Positions 37,576 through 45,680 of a stretch of 64,000 bases of DNA are shown here, one piece after another. The DNA lies in assembly GCF_017876625.1 (NCBI RefSeq), contig NZ_JAGIOH010000001.1, positions 6,531,501 through 6,595,500 on the forward strand. The letters run 5' to 3'. The position numbers were made by a program, and so were the translations under genes. Origin of the DNA: Streptomyces syringium (GTDB lineage Bacteria; Actinomycetota; Actinomycetes; Streptomycetales; Streptomycetaceae). Each line of letters starts with the position of its first letter. Positions within the stretch are counted from its first letter, which is position 1. Below the pieces are notes generated by a model. That model had not been told where the DNA came from, searched no databases, and saw only the letters and a program-made list of their open reading frames with translations.

Positions 37576-39981
37576 TCAGCGGGACCAGGACCAGTCGGTG
37601 ACCTCCGGCAGGTCCACCCCGTGCTCGCGGATCCAGGCGTGGTGGCGGGTGCGGACGTCGGTCATGGTCTGCCGTACGGACGCCGCGCGGACGCCCAGAC
37701 CGGGGACCCGGTCGATGACGTCCATGACGAGGCGGTAGCGGTCGAGGTCGTTGCGGACGACCATGTCGAAGGGCGTGGTCGTCGCCCCCCGCTCCTTGTA
37801 GCCGCGCACGTGCAGATGGGCGTGGCCGGTGCGGCGGTAGGTGAGGCGGTGGATCAGCCACGGGTAGCCGTGGTACGCGAAGATGACCGGCTTGTCGGGG
37901 GTGAACAGCGCGTCGTACTCCGCGTCGGTCATGCCGTGCGGGTGTTCCTCGTGCGGCAGCAGCCGGGTCATGTCGACGACGTTGACGACGCGCACGGTCA
38001 GCTCGGGCAGATGGCGGCGGATCAGGTCGGCGGCGGCCAGGGCCTCCTGGGTGGGGACGTCGCCCGCGCAGCCGAGCACGACGTCCGGTTCCCGCTCGCC
38101 GGTCTCCGTGCCCGCCCAGTCCCACACCCCGGCACCCCGCGCGCAGTGGGCGCGGGCCTCGTCCATGCCGAGCCAGTCGAAGCAGGGCTGCTTGCCCGCG
38201 ACGATGACATTGACGTAGTCACGGCTGCGCAGGGCGTGATCGGCCACGGACAGCAGGGTGTTGGCGTCCGGCGGCAGATAGACCCGCACGACCTCGGGGG
38301 CCTTGTTGAGGACGTGGTCGACGAAGCCGGGGTCCTGGTGGGAGAAGCCGTTGTGGTCCTGGCGCCAGACGTGCGAGGTGAGCAGGTAGTTGAGGGAGGC
38401 CACCGGGCGGCGCCAGGGCAGCGCGCGGGAGGTCCGCAGCCACTTGATGTGCTGGTTGACCATGGAGTCGACGATGTGGACGAACGCTTCGTAGCACGAG
38501 AACACCCCGTGCCGGCCCGTCAGCAGGTACCCCTCCAGCCAGCCCTGGCAGAGGTGCTCGGAGAGCACCTCCATCACCCGGCCGTCGTGAGCGAGGTGTT
38601 CGTCGGTGTCGAGGGTGGCGGCCTGCCACGCCTTGCCGGTGGCGGCGTAGAGCGCCTCCAGCCGGTTGGAGTCGGTCTCGTCCGGGCCGACCACCCGGAA
38701 GTTCCGGCTCCCGGCGGTGTCGGCCATGATCTGGGCGAGGAACCGGCCGAGAACACGGGTGGGTTCGTGGAGTGCCGCTCCCGGCTTGTCGACGGGGACG
38801 GCGAAGTGCTCCAGCGGTGGCATCGGCAGGGACCGCAGCAGCAGGCCGCCGTTGGCGTGCGGGTTGGCCCCCAGCCGCCGGTCGCCCTCCGGCACCCAGG
38901 CGAGCACCTCCGGGCGGGGCTCGCCGTGCTCGTCGAAGAGTTCCTCCGGCCGGTACGAGCGCAGCCAGTCCTCGAGTTGGCGCAGGTGCTCGGGGTTGTC
39001 GCGGACCCCGGAGAGGGGGACCTGATGGGAGCGCCAGGTGCCCTCGACGGGCAGGCCGTCGACCTCGGCCGGGCCGGTCCAGCCCTTGGGGGTGCGCAGC
39101 ACGATCATCGGCCAGTGCGGCCGGTCGGTGACGCCTTCCTCGCGGGCGATGCGCTGGGCGGTGGCGATGTGGTCCAGCGCCCGGTCCATGGCGTGGGCCA
39201 ACGCCCGGTGCACCTGCGCCGGGTCGTCGCCGGTCACGTAGAGGGGCTCGTGGCCGTAGCCGCGCAGCAGCCTGTCCAGCTCCTCGTCGGGGAGCCGGGC
39301 CAGCAGGGTGGGATTGGCGATCTTGTAGCCGTTGAGGTGCAGGATCGGCAGGACCGCACCGTCGTGGACGGGGTCGAGGAATTTGTTCGCGTGCCAGGAC
39401 GTGGCGAGCGGCCCGGTCTCGGCCTCGCCGTCGCCGACGACGCAGGCGACCAGCAGGCCGGGGTTGTCCAGCGCGGCGCCGTAGGCGTGGGCGAGGGAAT
39501 AGCCCAGCTCGCCGCCCTCGTGGATCGAACCGGGCGTCTCCGGGGCCACATGGCTCGGGACCCCGCCGGGGAAGGAGAACTGCCGGAAGAGCTGTTCCAT
39601 GCCCGCCGCGTCCCGGCTCACGTCCGGGTAGACCTCGCGGTAGCTGCCCTCCAGCCAGGAGTTGGCGAGCACCGCAGGCCCGCCGTGCCCCGGGCCCCAG
39701 ACGCACATCACGTCGAGGTCCCGGGCCTTGATGACTCGGTTGAGGTGGGTGTGCACGAGGTTGAGCCCCGGAGAGGTTCCCCAGTGCCCCAGCAGCCGGG
39801 GCTTGATGTGCTCCGGTTCCAGCGGCACCGCCAGCAGCGGGTTGCTCAGCAGGTAGATCTGGCCGACCGACAGGTAGTTGGCCGCACGCCAGTGGGCGTC
39901 CAGGGCCGCGACGTCGCGGTCGGTGAGGTCGTGGGCACCCGGTTCGGGGGAGTGGGCAAAGGGCTGGGGGTGCGGGGCCAC
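37576..39981 (-). CDS. xfp: Xylulose-5-phosphate/fructose-6-phosphate phosphoketolase
   Basis: This 801-residue thiamine-diphosphate enzyme splits xylulose-5-P (or fructose-6-P) with phosphate into acetyl phosphate and a shorter sugar phosphate. Landmarks are LGHWGTSPGLNLVHTHLNRV near residue 65, the ThDP-binding VVGDGEAETGPLATSW segment, and the C-terminal phosphoketolase region GCAGDVPTQEALAAADLIRR and AYHGYPWLIHRL. The GTG at 39981 was chosen because GAGGAG lies upstream and the homologous region starts close by. It is a single gene, without acetate kinase nearby. Confidence 0.95.
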   Translation of the reverse strand: MAPHPQPFAHSPEPGAHDLTDRDVAALDAHWRAANYLSVGQIYLLSNPLLAVPLEPEHIKPRLLGHWGTSPGLNLVHTHLNRVIKARDLDVMCVWGPGHGGPAVLANSWLEGSYREVYPDVSRDAAGMEQLFRQFSFPGGVPSHVAPETPGSIHEGGELGYSLAHAYGAALDNPGLLVACVVGDGEAETGPLATSWHANKFLDPVHDGAVLPILHLNGYKIANPTLLARLPDEELDRLLRGYGHEPLYVTGDDPAQVHRALAHAMDRALDHIATAQRIAREEGVTDRPHWPMIVLRTPKGWTGPAEVDGLPVEGTWRSHQVPLSGVRDNPEHLRQLEDWLRSYRPEELFDEHGEPRPEVLAWVPEGDRRLGANPHANGGLLLRSLPMPPLEHFAVPVDKPGAALHEPTRVLGRFLAQIMADTAGSRNFRVVGPDETDSNRLEALYAATGKAWQAATLDTDEHLAHDGRVMEVLSEHLCQGWLEGYLLTGRHGVFSCYEAFVHIVDSMVNQHIKWLRTSRALPWRRPVASLNYLLTSHVWRQDHNGFSHQDPGFVDHVLNKAPEVVRVYLPPDANTLLSVADHALRSRDYVNVIVAGKQPCFDWLGMDEARAHCARGAGVWDWAGTETGEREPDVVLGCAGDVPTQEALAAADLIRRHLPELTVRVVNVVDMTRLLPHEEHPHGMTDAEYDALFTPDKPVIFAYHGYPWLIHRLTYRRTGHAHLHVRGYKERGATTTPFDMVVRNDLDRYRLVMDVIDRVPGLGVRAASVRQTMTDVRTRHHAWIREHGVDLPEVTDWSWSR

Positions 39982-40286
39982 GGGGGTCTCCTCGGTGATG
40001 GCCGGACGGAGCTGCTGCCGCTGCCGCGAGTACCCCGCCCGGGGCCGGGGAAACGGCCGGTATACAGCGGCGGGGGCGTAAGAGACCTTCCCCCGCGACG
40101 CGCTCACTCACTGTGACAGGACACTTGCGTCGAGTCGCGCGTTCGGCCCCTGCGCGGCATGCTGAGAGCCGTGGCCGATTCCGGCCGCCCCGGCCCCGGC
40201 GCCGAACCGTTCACGGGTACGCGAGGTGGCGGCCGGGCGGACGGCCTTCCGGCCGGCACTCCTGTCGCACGAGCGAGGGGATCACT
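39982..40286. other. Intergenic promoter region between phosphoketolase and sigma factor
   Basis: These 305 bases contain no gene. A GGGTAC hexamer at 40215-40220, about 70 bases before the sigma gene, fits a SigB-type -10 element and would allow autoregulation, but I see no clear matching -35. The phosphoketolase side has GGTATACAGC near 40059 as a possible -10. Confidence 0.4.
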
Positions 40287-41075
40287 GTGACCATGGCCGA
40301 GACGACGTCCCCCCGGTGCGGGCGCGACGCACCCGACACAGCAGCCCTCTTCCTGCGGATGGCCGCCCTTCCCGACGGGCCCGAGCGTGACCGGCTGCGG
40401 CAGGACGTGATCGCCGCGTGGCTGCCGATGGCCGAGCGCATCAGCCGGCGGTTCCGCGCCAGCGGGGAGAGTCCGGCGGACCTCCGGCAGGTGGCGGCCC
40501 TGGCGCTGGTCAACGCCGTGGACCGGTTCGATCCGGAGCTGGGGTTCGCGTTCGAGTCCTTCGCCGTCCCCACCATCAACGGCGAACTCAAGCGACACGT
40601 CCGCGACCATGTGTGGTCCCTGCGCATCCCGCGCAGGGACCAGGAACTCCGCTCCGCCGTCCGCTCCGCCCAGGGGCGGCTGGAACAGCGCGGCGCCGGG
40701 GGCCGGTTCACCCTCGCCGAGCTGGCCGTGGAAGCCGGGCTCACGGAGGAGGAGGTACGGCGCGGGCTCGACGCCGACGGTGTGCACCGCACCCTGTCGC
40801 TGGACCAGCCGTCGGCCGGACTGGGCGAGCTGCCGCTCGCCGACACCCTCGGCCGCGCCGACCGCACCCTGGACCTGGTCATCGACCGCCAGTCGCTCAG
40901 GCCCCTGCTGGACGCGCTGCCCGAACGGGAGAAGACCGTCCTGTACTGGCGGTTCTTCGCGGGCCTCACCCAGAAGCAGATCGGTGCGCGGCTGGGCGTC
41001 TCCCAGATGCAGATCTCCCGCATCCTCAGCCGCACCTGCGCCCGGCTGCGCGAGCAGCTGCTCGCGCCGGTGTGA
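40287..41075 (+). CDS. SigB/SigF-family alternative sigma factor
   Basis: This 262-residue sigma-70 group 3 factor has region 2 at about 60-110 (DLRQVAALALVNAVDRFDPE then GFAFESFAVPTINGELKRHV), region 3 and region 4 (TVLYWRFFAGLTQKQIGARLGVSQMQISRIL). Streptomyces has about nine such factors for osmotic, oxidative stress and development, held by anti-sigma partners. No anti-sigma gene is adjacent. The GTG start at 40287 follows GAGGGG. The small DUF5133 gene follows and may form an operon. Confidence 0.92.
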   Translation: MTMAETTSPRCGRDAPDTAALFLRMAALPDGPERDRLRQDVIAAWLPMAERISRRFRASGESPADLRQVAALALVNAVDRFDPELGFAFESFAVPTINGELKRHVRDHVWSLRIPRRDQELRSAVRSAQGRLEQRGAGGRFTLAELAVEAGLTEEEVRRGLDADGVHRTLSLDQPSAGLGELPLADTLGRADRTLDLVIDRQSLRPLLDALPEREKTVLYWRFFAGLTQKQIGARLGVSQMQISRILSRTCARLREQLLAPV

Positions 41076-41151
41076 CGTCCGCGCCGGCAGTCACCCGGTG
41101 GTGACCCGGCACGCACGGGCCCGCCCGTCCACCGTCGAAGGGATCCCCCTC

Positions 41152-41376
41152 ATGCTGATGGCTCACCCGGCGGTTCTGCGCGACCTGCTCGACCGGTACG
41201 AAAGCCTGCGGGCCGTCGCGGGCGAGCGGGTCGTCCGCGCCCAGATCTACCGACGGCTCCAGGACACCGCCTACACCCTGTGCGTCACCACCGGCACCCG
41301 CGACATCGACGCCGCCCTGCGCGCCGCGCGGTCGCGCGTGGCGCAGTACCCGGCGGCGGAGGCCGTCGCCGTCTGA
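41152..41376 (+). CDS. DUF5133 small protein
   Basis: This 74-residue protein begins MLMAHPAVLRDLLDRYESLR, the typical DUF5133 start. The remainder is helical, with a DTAYTLCVTTGTRDIDAALR core. The family is restricted to Streptomyces and relatives and often occurs beside sigma factors; the function is unknown. GAAGGG precedes the ATG. It is 76 bases after the sigma gene. Confidence 0.85.
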   Translation: MLMAHPAVLRDLLDRYESLRAVAGERVVRAQIYRRLQDTAYTLCVTTGTRDIDAALRAARSRVAQYPAAEAVAV

Positions 41377-41415
41377 TCGCTCCTCCCCCTACAACGACAG
41401 GCCAGGCGCATCATC

Positions 41416-41586
41416 ATGACGTCACGCCACACCCATCTGACCCCCGACCTGCCCCCGACCGTCGAGGTGCCCGATCTCCCCGGCGCCCAGCACCCCCACG
41501 ACCCCCGCACCGACCCCGTCGAACACGAGCCGCGCCGGGAGGAGCCGCCCGACGGCTCGCCCGGCCGGCGCGCGCCCGCGGACTGA
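41416..41586 (+). CDS. Small proline-rich hypothetical protein
   Basis: A 56-residue frame rich in Pro, Asp and His (DLPPTVEVPDLPGAQHPHDP), with no hydrophobic segment, 39 bases after the DUF5133 gene. An AGG-containing sequence lies upstream. I do not recognise a family. GC3 bias supports translation, and the position suggests the same operon as the sigma factor. Confidence 0.5.
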   Translation: MTSRHTHLTPDLPPTVEVPDLPGAQHPHDPRTDPVEHEPRREEPPDGSPGRRAPAD

Positions 41587-41660
41587 AAGCCCCCGCCGGG
41601 CACCGCGGCCGTCCGCGGGGCCACCGGTCCCGACACGTCGGCCGCGTCCGGACATGGCAG

Positions 41661-41693
41661 TGGCGTCCACCATGAAGAACATGGTGGACGCCA
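41661..41693. terminator. Perfect 14-bp-stem hairpin between convergent genes
   Basis: TGGCGTCCACCATG and its exact complement are separated by a 5-base AAGAA loop. It lies between the small gene ending at 41586 and the minus-strand chaplin ending at 41790. It is the natural terminator for both, and perfect enough that it could also serve as a transcript-stabilising structure. Confidence 0.85.
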
Positions 41694-41789
41694 CGGACGC
41701 GCGAGTAAGGGCTCCGGCGGCTGACTGTGGCTCCCTGCCCCACGCGGGCTCCGCCGACGCGGTCTGCTGCCCGCGTCTTAAGGGAGGGC

Positions 41790-42104
41790 TCAGTGGTGGC
41801 CGTTGTGCCCGTTGTGGCCATTGTGGCCGTTGTGCCCGTCGTGACCCTTGTCCCCGTGGTGGCCATCGGCGTTGACGCAGGTGTTGCCGAAGGTCGGGTT
41901 CAGCAGACCGACGATGTCAATGGTGTTGCCGCAGAGGTTGATCGGGATGTGCAGCGGCACCTGAATGACGTTGCCGGAGATGATGCCGGGCGAACCCACG
42001 GCCGCACCCTTGGCGCCGGAGTCGGCGACGGCGATCCCCGCCGCACCCGAGAGGGCGGTGCCGGCGGCGACGGTCAGGATGGCTGCCTTGGCGATACGCG
42101 ACAT
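41790..42104 (-). CDS. Short chaplin with a His/Gly/Asn-rich C-terminal tail
   Basis: This 104-residue secreted amphipathic protein has a signal peptide (MSRIAKAAILTVAAGTALSG, cleavage near Ala27) and one chaplin domain at 33-78. The domain includes VGSPGIISGNVIQVPLHIPI, Cys58 and Cys76. Chaplins assemble into amyloid rodlets that let aerial hyphae escape surface tension. The 26-residue tail after the domain is unusual: nine His in GHHGDKGHDGHNGHNGHNGH, encoded by 9-bp tandem repeats, suggesting metal binding or surface charge. GAAAGG precedes the ATG. Confidence 0.93.
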   Translation of the reverse strand: MSRIAKAAILTVAAGTALSGAAGIAVADSGAKGAAVGSPGIISGNVIQVPLHIPINLCGNTIDIVGLLNPTFGNTCVNADGHHGDKGHDGHNGHNGHNGHNGHH

Positions 42105-42548
42105 GACTAAACCTTTCTAAGGGGCGTTGAGCGGCAATTGTTACCGCCGGAATGGCCGCAGTTGGACCAATTTGGGTTCCAGCGCGCATGATTAACCCGG
42201 AAAGGCCAATAAGTCGTATGAAATGCAGGGATGCGATATTTCCCCGCATTCCCTCGGTATTCCTCCGGCGCGGCAAGGCCTTTTCTCGCTTTCCCGCCCT
42301 GCTCCTCGGCCCCTCCGGCTATTTCCCTCGCCCCGGTTCGGTGCCCTCGGGGTGATCGTCGGCCCCTCTTCGTCGCGCGCGGATATGTGACCTGCGTCAC
42401 CGGTCGTGGCCGCCGGCCCTTTCGGCGCACCCCCCTGCCGCTCCGCCGGAGCCATGCTCTAAGGTGCGCGTTTGGCGTGGCCGCCCCTGTCTACGTACAG
42501 TTCTTCGAAGCTTCAATTGATCAGACGAACTGGGAAACGACAGCGCCG
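42105..42548. other. Divergent intergenic region between chaplin and zinc-finger SDR
   Basis: These 444 bases include the chaplin promoter and leader, which are unusually AT-rich (42105-42240). The region also holds a Crp-like palindrome and the SDR upstream region. No gene is convincing, although several short frames cross it. Confidence 0.5.
42385..42400. promoter_or_regulatory. Crp-like palindrome TGTGA-N6-TCACC
   Basis: TGTGACCTGCGTCACC matches the cAMP-receptor-protein consensus TGTGA-N6-TCACA at nine of ten conserved positions and fits the GTG-N6-GnCAC pattern reported for Streptomyces Crp. It lies about 150 bases before the SDR start and 280 before the chaplin start. Confidence 0.5.
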
Positions 42549-44030
42549 ATGACGGTCACAGAAGAAAGCCGCGACGGTGCGGGTCGCCAGTCCGGTGAAA
42601 CCGGTATCGATCCGGAGCGCATGGCGATGTGCCTGAGCGTGCTCGAGGAACTCGACGCACTGCCGGTCGACCACCCCGACGCGATCGAGATCCGACGGGC
42701 CACCGCGGGCATCTACCGGACCGTCAAGCAGCGCCGCCGCCAGGAGCGCCGAGCCGCCAAGACCGCCAATGACCGGGCCGTGACCGAGGCCACCGCCACC
42801 GGTGCCGCCGACCGCATCGACGACGAGACCCGCGGTATACCCCTGGCCGCCACGTCCACCGCCCAGATCGTCGGCATCCTGGAGCGCCCCCGCTCCTGCT
42901 ACATCTGCAAGACCCGGTACACCGAGGTCGACGCCTTCTACCACCAGCTGTGCCAGCCCTGCGCCGCGGAGAACCGCGCCCGCCGGGACGCCCGCACGGA
43001 CCTGACCGGCAAGCGCGCGCTGCTCACCGGCGGCCGGGCGAAGATCGGCATGTACATCGCGCTGCGGCTGCTGCGCGACGGTGCGCACACCACCATCACC
43101 ACGCGCTTCCCCAACGACGCCATCCGGCGCTTCAAGGCCATGCCGGACAGCGGTGACTGGCTGCACCGCCTCAAGATCGTCGGCATCGACCTGCGCGACC
43201 CCGCCCAGGTCGTCGCCCTGGCCGACTCCGTCGCCGCCGAGGGCCCGCTCGACATCCTGATCAACAACGCGGCCCAGACCGTGCGCCGCAGCCCCTCGGC
43301 CTACCGCGAGCTGGTCAGCGCCGAGGCCGCGCCGCTGCCCGCCGGCGAGCTGCCCGCCTCGGTCGTCTTCGGTGCCTTCGGCAGCGGCGCTCAGGCCGCC
43401 CTGCCCGCCCCGGCCGGCAGCCGGCACGACGAGCTGACCCCCCAGGCCCTCACCGACCTGGCCCTGACCAGCGGCTCCGCCTCCCTGGCACGGGTCGAGG
43501 CGGGCACCGCGATCGACGCGGGCGGGCTCGTACCCGACCTGGACGCCACGAACACCTGGGTCCAGACCGTGAGCGAGGTCGACCCCGTCGAGCTCCTCGA
43601 AGTGCAGCTGTGCAATGTGACCGCGCCGTTCGTGCTGGTCAGCCGACTGCGCCCGGCCATGGCCGCGTCCGCCGCACGCCGTAAGTACGTGGTGAACGTC
43701 TCCGCCATGGAGGGCGTCTTCAGCCGCGGCTACAAGGGCGCCGGCCACCCGCACACCAACATGGCCAAGGCCGCCCTGAACATGCTCACCCGCACCAGCG
43801 CCCAGGAGATGCTGGAGGCCGACGGCATCCTGATGACCGCCGTCGACACCGGCTGGATCACCGACGAGCGCCCGCACCCCGACAAGGTGCGCCTCGCCGA
43901 GGAGGGCTTCCACGCCCCCCTCGACCTCGTCGACGGCGCCGCCCGGGTCTACGACCCGATCGTCCGCGGCGAGCAGGGCGAGGACCTCTACGGCTGCTTC
44001 CTCAAGGACTACGCCCCCGCCAACTGGTGA
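42549..44030 (+). CDS. Zinc-finger SDR-fold protein with a degenerate active site
   Basis: This 493-residue protein has an N-terminal basic coiled segment (RTVKQRRRQERRAAK), then a zinc-ribbon-like quartet Cys117, Cys120, Cys135, Cys138. An SDR Rossmann domain starts with TGGRAKIG at 160-167 and has NNAAQ later. The usual Tyr-x3-Lys appears as THMK-like HPHTNMAKAAL, so the Tyr position is Thr before the retained Lys, while Ser in NVSAMEG remains. Similar proteins are conserved in actinobacteria and fungi, with no proven role. The ribosome site is weak. Confidence 0.78.
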   Translation: MTVTEESRDGAGRQSGETGIDPERMAMCLSVLEELDALPVDHPDAIEIRRATAGIYRTVKQRRRQERRAAKTANDRAVTEATATGAADRIDDETRGIPLAATSTAQIVGILERPRSCYICKTRYTEVDAFYHQLCQPCAAENRARRDARTDLTGKRALLTGGRAKIGMYIALRLLRDGAHTTITTRFPNDAIRRFKAMPDSGDWLHRLKIVGIDLRDPAQVVALADSVAAEGPLDILINNAAQTVRRSPSAYRELVSAEAAPLPAGELPASVVFGAFGSGAQAALPAPAGSRHDELTPQALTDLALTSGSASLARVEAGTAIDAGGLVPDLDATNTWVQTVSEVDPVELLEVQLCNVTAPFVLVSRLRPAMAASAARRKYVVNVSAMEGVFSRGYKGAGHPHTNMAKAALNMLTRTSAQEMLEADGILMTAVDTGWITDERPHPDKVRLAEEGFHAPLDLVDGAARVYDPIVRGEQGEDLYGCFLKDYAPANW

Positions 44031-44127
44031 CGGAGACGTGCGGCGGCACCCGTACGGGAGCCGCCGCACCCCTAAAGGACCAGCCCCGCCTGGCGCGAGG
44101 TGCGCCGGGCGGGAGACCGTGGACCCC

Positions 44128-45669
44128 ATGGGCACCACAGGGAACGACCAGGACCGGATCCGGGGCGACCACGGGAGCGCGGAGAAGCCGGCGCCCCGCG
44201 CCCTCGTCGCCGGGGCCACGGGCTACATCGGGGGCCGGCTCGTCCCCGGACTGCTCGACGCCGGCTACCGGGTGCGCTGCCTCGCGCGCGACCCGCGAAG
44301 ACTGCGCGACCAGCCCTGGGCCGGCCGGGTCGAGACCGCCAAGGCCGATGTGACCCGCCCGGACACCCTCCCCGACGCCTTCGCCGACGTGGACGTCCTC
44401 TACTACCTCGTGCACGCGCTCGGCACCGGCGCGGACTTCGAGGAGACCGACCGGCGGGCGGCGCTCGCCGTCGGGCGCGCCGCCAAGGCCGCCGGGGTGC
44501 GACGCATCGTCTACCTCGGCGGACTCTCCCCCCGCCAGGTGCCCGAACGGTTCCTCTCACCCCATCTGCGCTCCCGCGCCGAGGTCGGACGGATCCTCCT
44601 CGACAGCGGGGTCCCCACGGCACAGCTGCGGGCAGCGGTGATCATCGGATCCGGCTCCGCCTCCTTCGAGATGCTCCGCTACCTCACCGAGCGGCTCCCG
44701 GTGATGGTCACCCCGAGCTGGGTGAACACCCGCATCCAGCCCATCGCCGTCCGCGACGTGCTGCGCTGCCTCGTGGCGGCGGCACGGCTGCCCGACGACG
44801 TCAGCCGCAGCTTCGACATCGGCGGCCCCGACATCCTCACCTACCGCCGGATGATGGACCGCTACGCGGCCGTCGCCCGGCTTCCCCGGCGGCTCGTCCT
44901 GCCCGTGCCGGTGCTCACCCCCGGCCTGTCCAGCCTCTGGGTCGGCCTGGTCACCCCCGTCCCCAGCGGCATCGCGCGTCCCCTGGTGGAGTCGCTGCGG
45001 CACGAGGTGGTCTGCCGCGAGCACGACTTCGCCCGCTACGCACCGGACCCGCCCGAGGGCCTGATCGGCTTCGACGAGGCCGTGCGCCTGGCCCTCAGGC
45101 GCGTACGGGACGCCGACGTCGCCACCCGCTGGTCCTCCGCGTCCCTGCCCGGCGCCCCCAGCGACCCGCTGCCCACGGACCCCGACTGGTCGGGCGGCAG
45201 CCTCTACGAGGACCGCCGGGAGGTGTCCGTCGACGCCGGGCCGAAGGCGCTCTGGCGGGTCGTCGAGGGCATTGGCGGGGAGAACGGCTGGTACTCCTTC
45301 CCGCTCGCCTGGTCCCTGCGCGGCCTCCTCGACCGGCTCGTCGGCGGCGTCGGCCTGCGCCGCGGCCGCCGGGACCCGCACGCGCTGCGCGTCGGCGACT
45401 CCCTCGACTTCTGGCGCGTCGAGGAGATCGAGCCGGGCCGGCTGCTGCGGCTGCGCGCCGAGATGCGGCTGCCCGGCCGGGCCTGGCTGGAGCTGACCGT
45501 CACCCCCGACGGGGCGTCCCGCGCGACGTACCGCCAGCGGGCGCTGTTCCGTCCGCACGGGCTGGCCGGCCACGCGTACTGGTGGTCCGTGGCCCCCTTC
45601 CACGCGATCGTGTTCGGCGGCATGGCCCGCAACATCGCGCACCGGGCGCGGACGTACCAGGGCGCCTGA
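44128..45669 (+). CDS. NAD(P)-binding epimerase fused to a DUF2867 domain
   Basis: This 513-residue protein has an atypical SDR (NmrA/complex-I NDUFA9-like) domain at the N-terminus: ALVAGATGYIGGRLVPGLLD near residue 25, and YLVHALGTGADFEETDR. A C-terminal DUF2867/SRPBCC-like domain follows, with WSLRGLLDRLVGGVGLRRGR and FHAIVFGGMARNIAHRA. The pairing is common in actinobacteria and may reduce or isomerise a lipid-bound substrate. The ATG at 44128 was chosen over starts upstream that look random. It begins 97 bases after the zinc-finger SDR. Confidence 0.85.
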   Translation: MGTTGNDQDRIRGDHGSAEKPAPRALVAGATGYIGGRLVPGLLDAGYRVRCLARDPRRLRDQPWAGRVETAKADVTRPDTLPDAFADVDVLYYLVHALGTGADFEETDRRAALAVGRAAKAAGVRRIVYLGGLSPRQVPERFLSPHLRSRAEVGRILLDSGVPTAQLRAAVIIGSGSASFEMLRYLTERLPVMVTPSWVNTRIQPIAVRDVLRCLVAAARLPDDVSRSFDIGGPDILTYRRMMDRYAAVARLPRRLVLPVPVLTPGLSSLWVGLVTPVPSGIARPLVESLRHEVVCREHDFARYAPDPPEGLIGFDEAVRLALRRVRDADVATRWSSASLPGAPSDPLPTDPDWSGGSLYEDRREVSVDAGPKALWRVVEGIGGENGWYSFPLAWSLRGLLDRLVGGVGLRRGRRDPHALRVGDSLDFWRVEEIEPGRLLRLRAEMRLPGRAWLELTVTPDGASRATYRQRALFRPHGLAGHAYWWSVAPFHAIVFGGMARNIAHRARTYQGA

Positions 45670-45680
45670 CGGCGCCGGTG

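Noticed and set aside
41793..41840. Short-spaced repeats considered as a CRISPR-like array
   Set aside because: They are 9-bp codon repeats (Gly-His-Asn) inside the chaplin gene.
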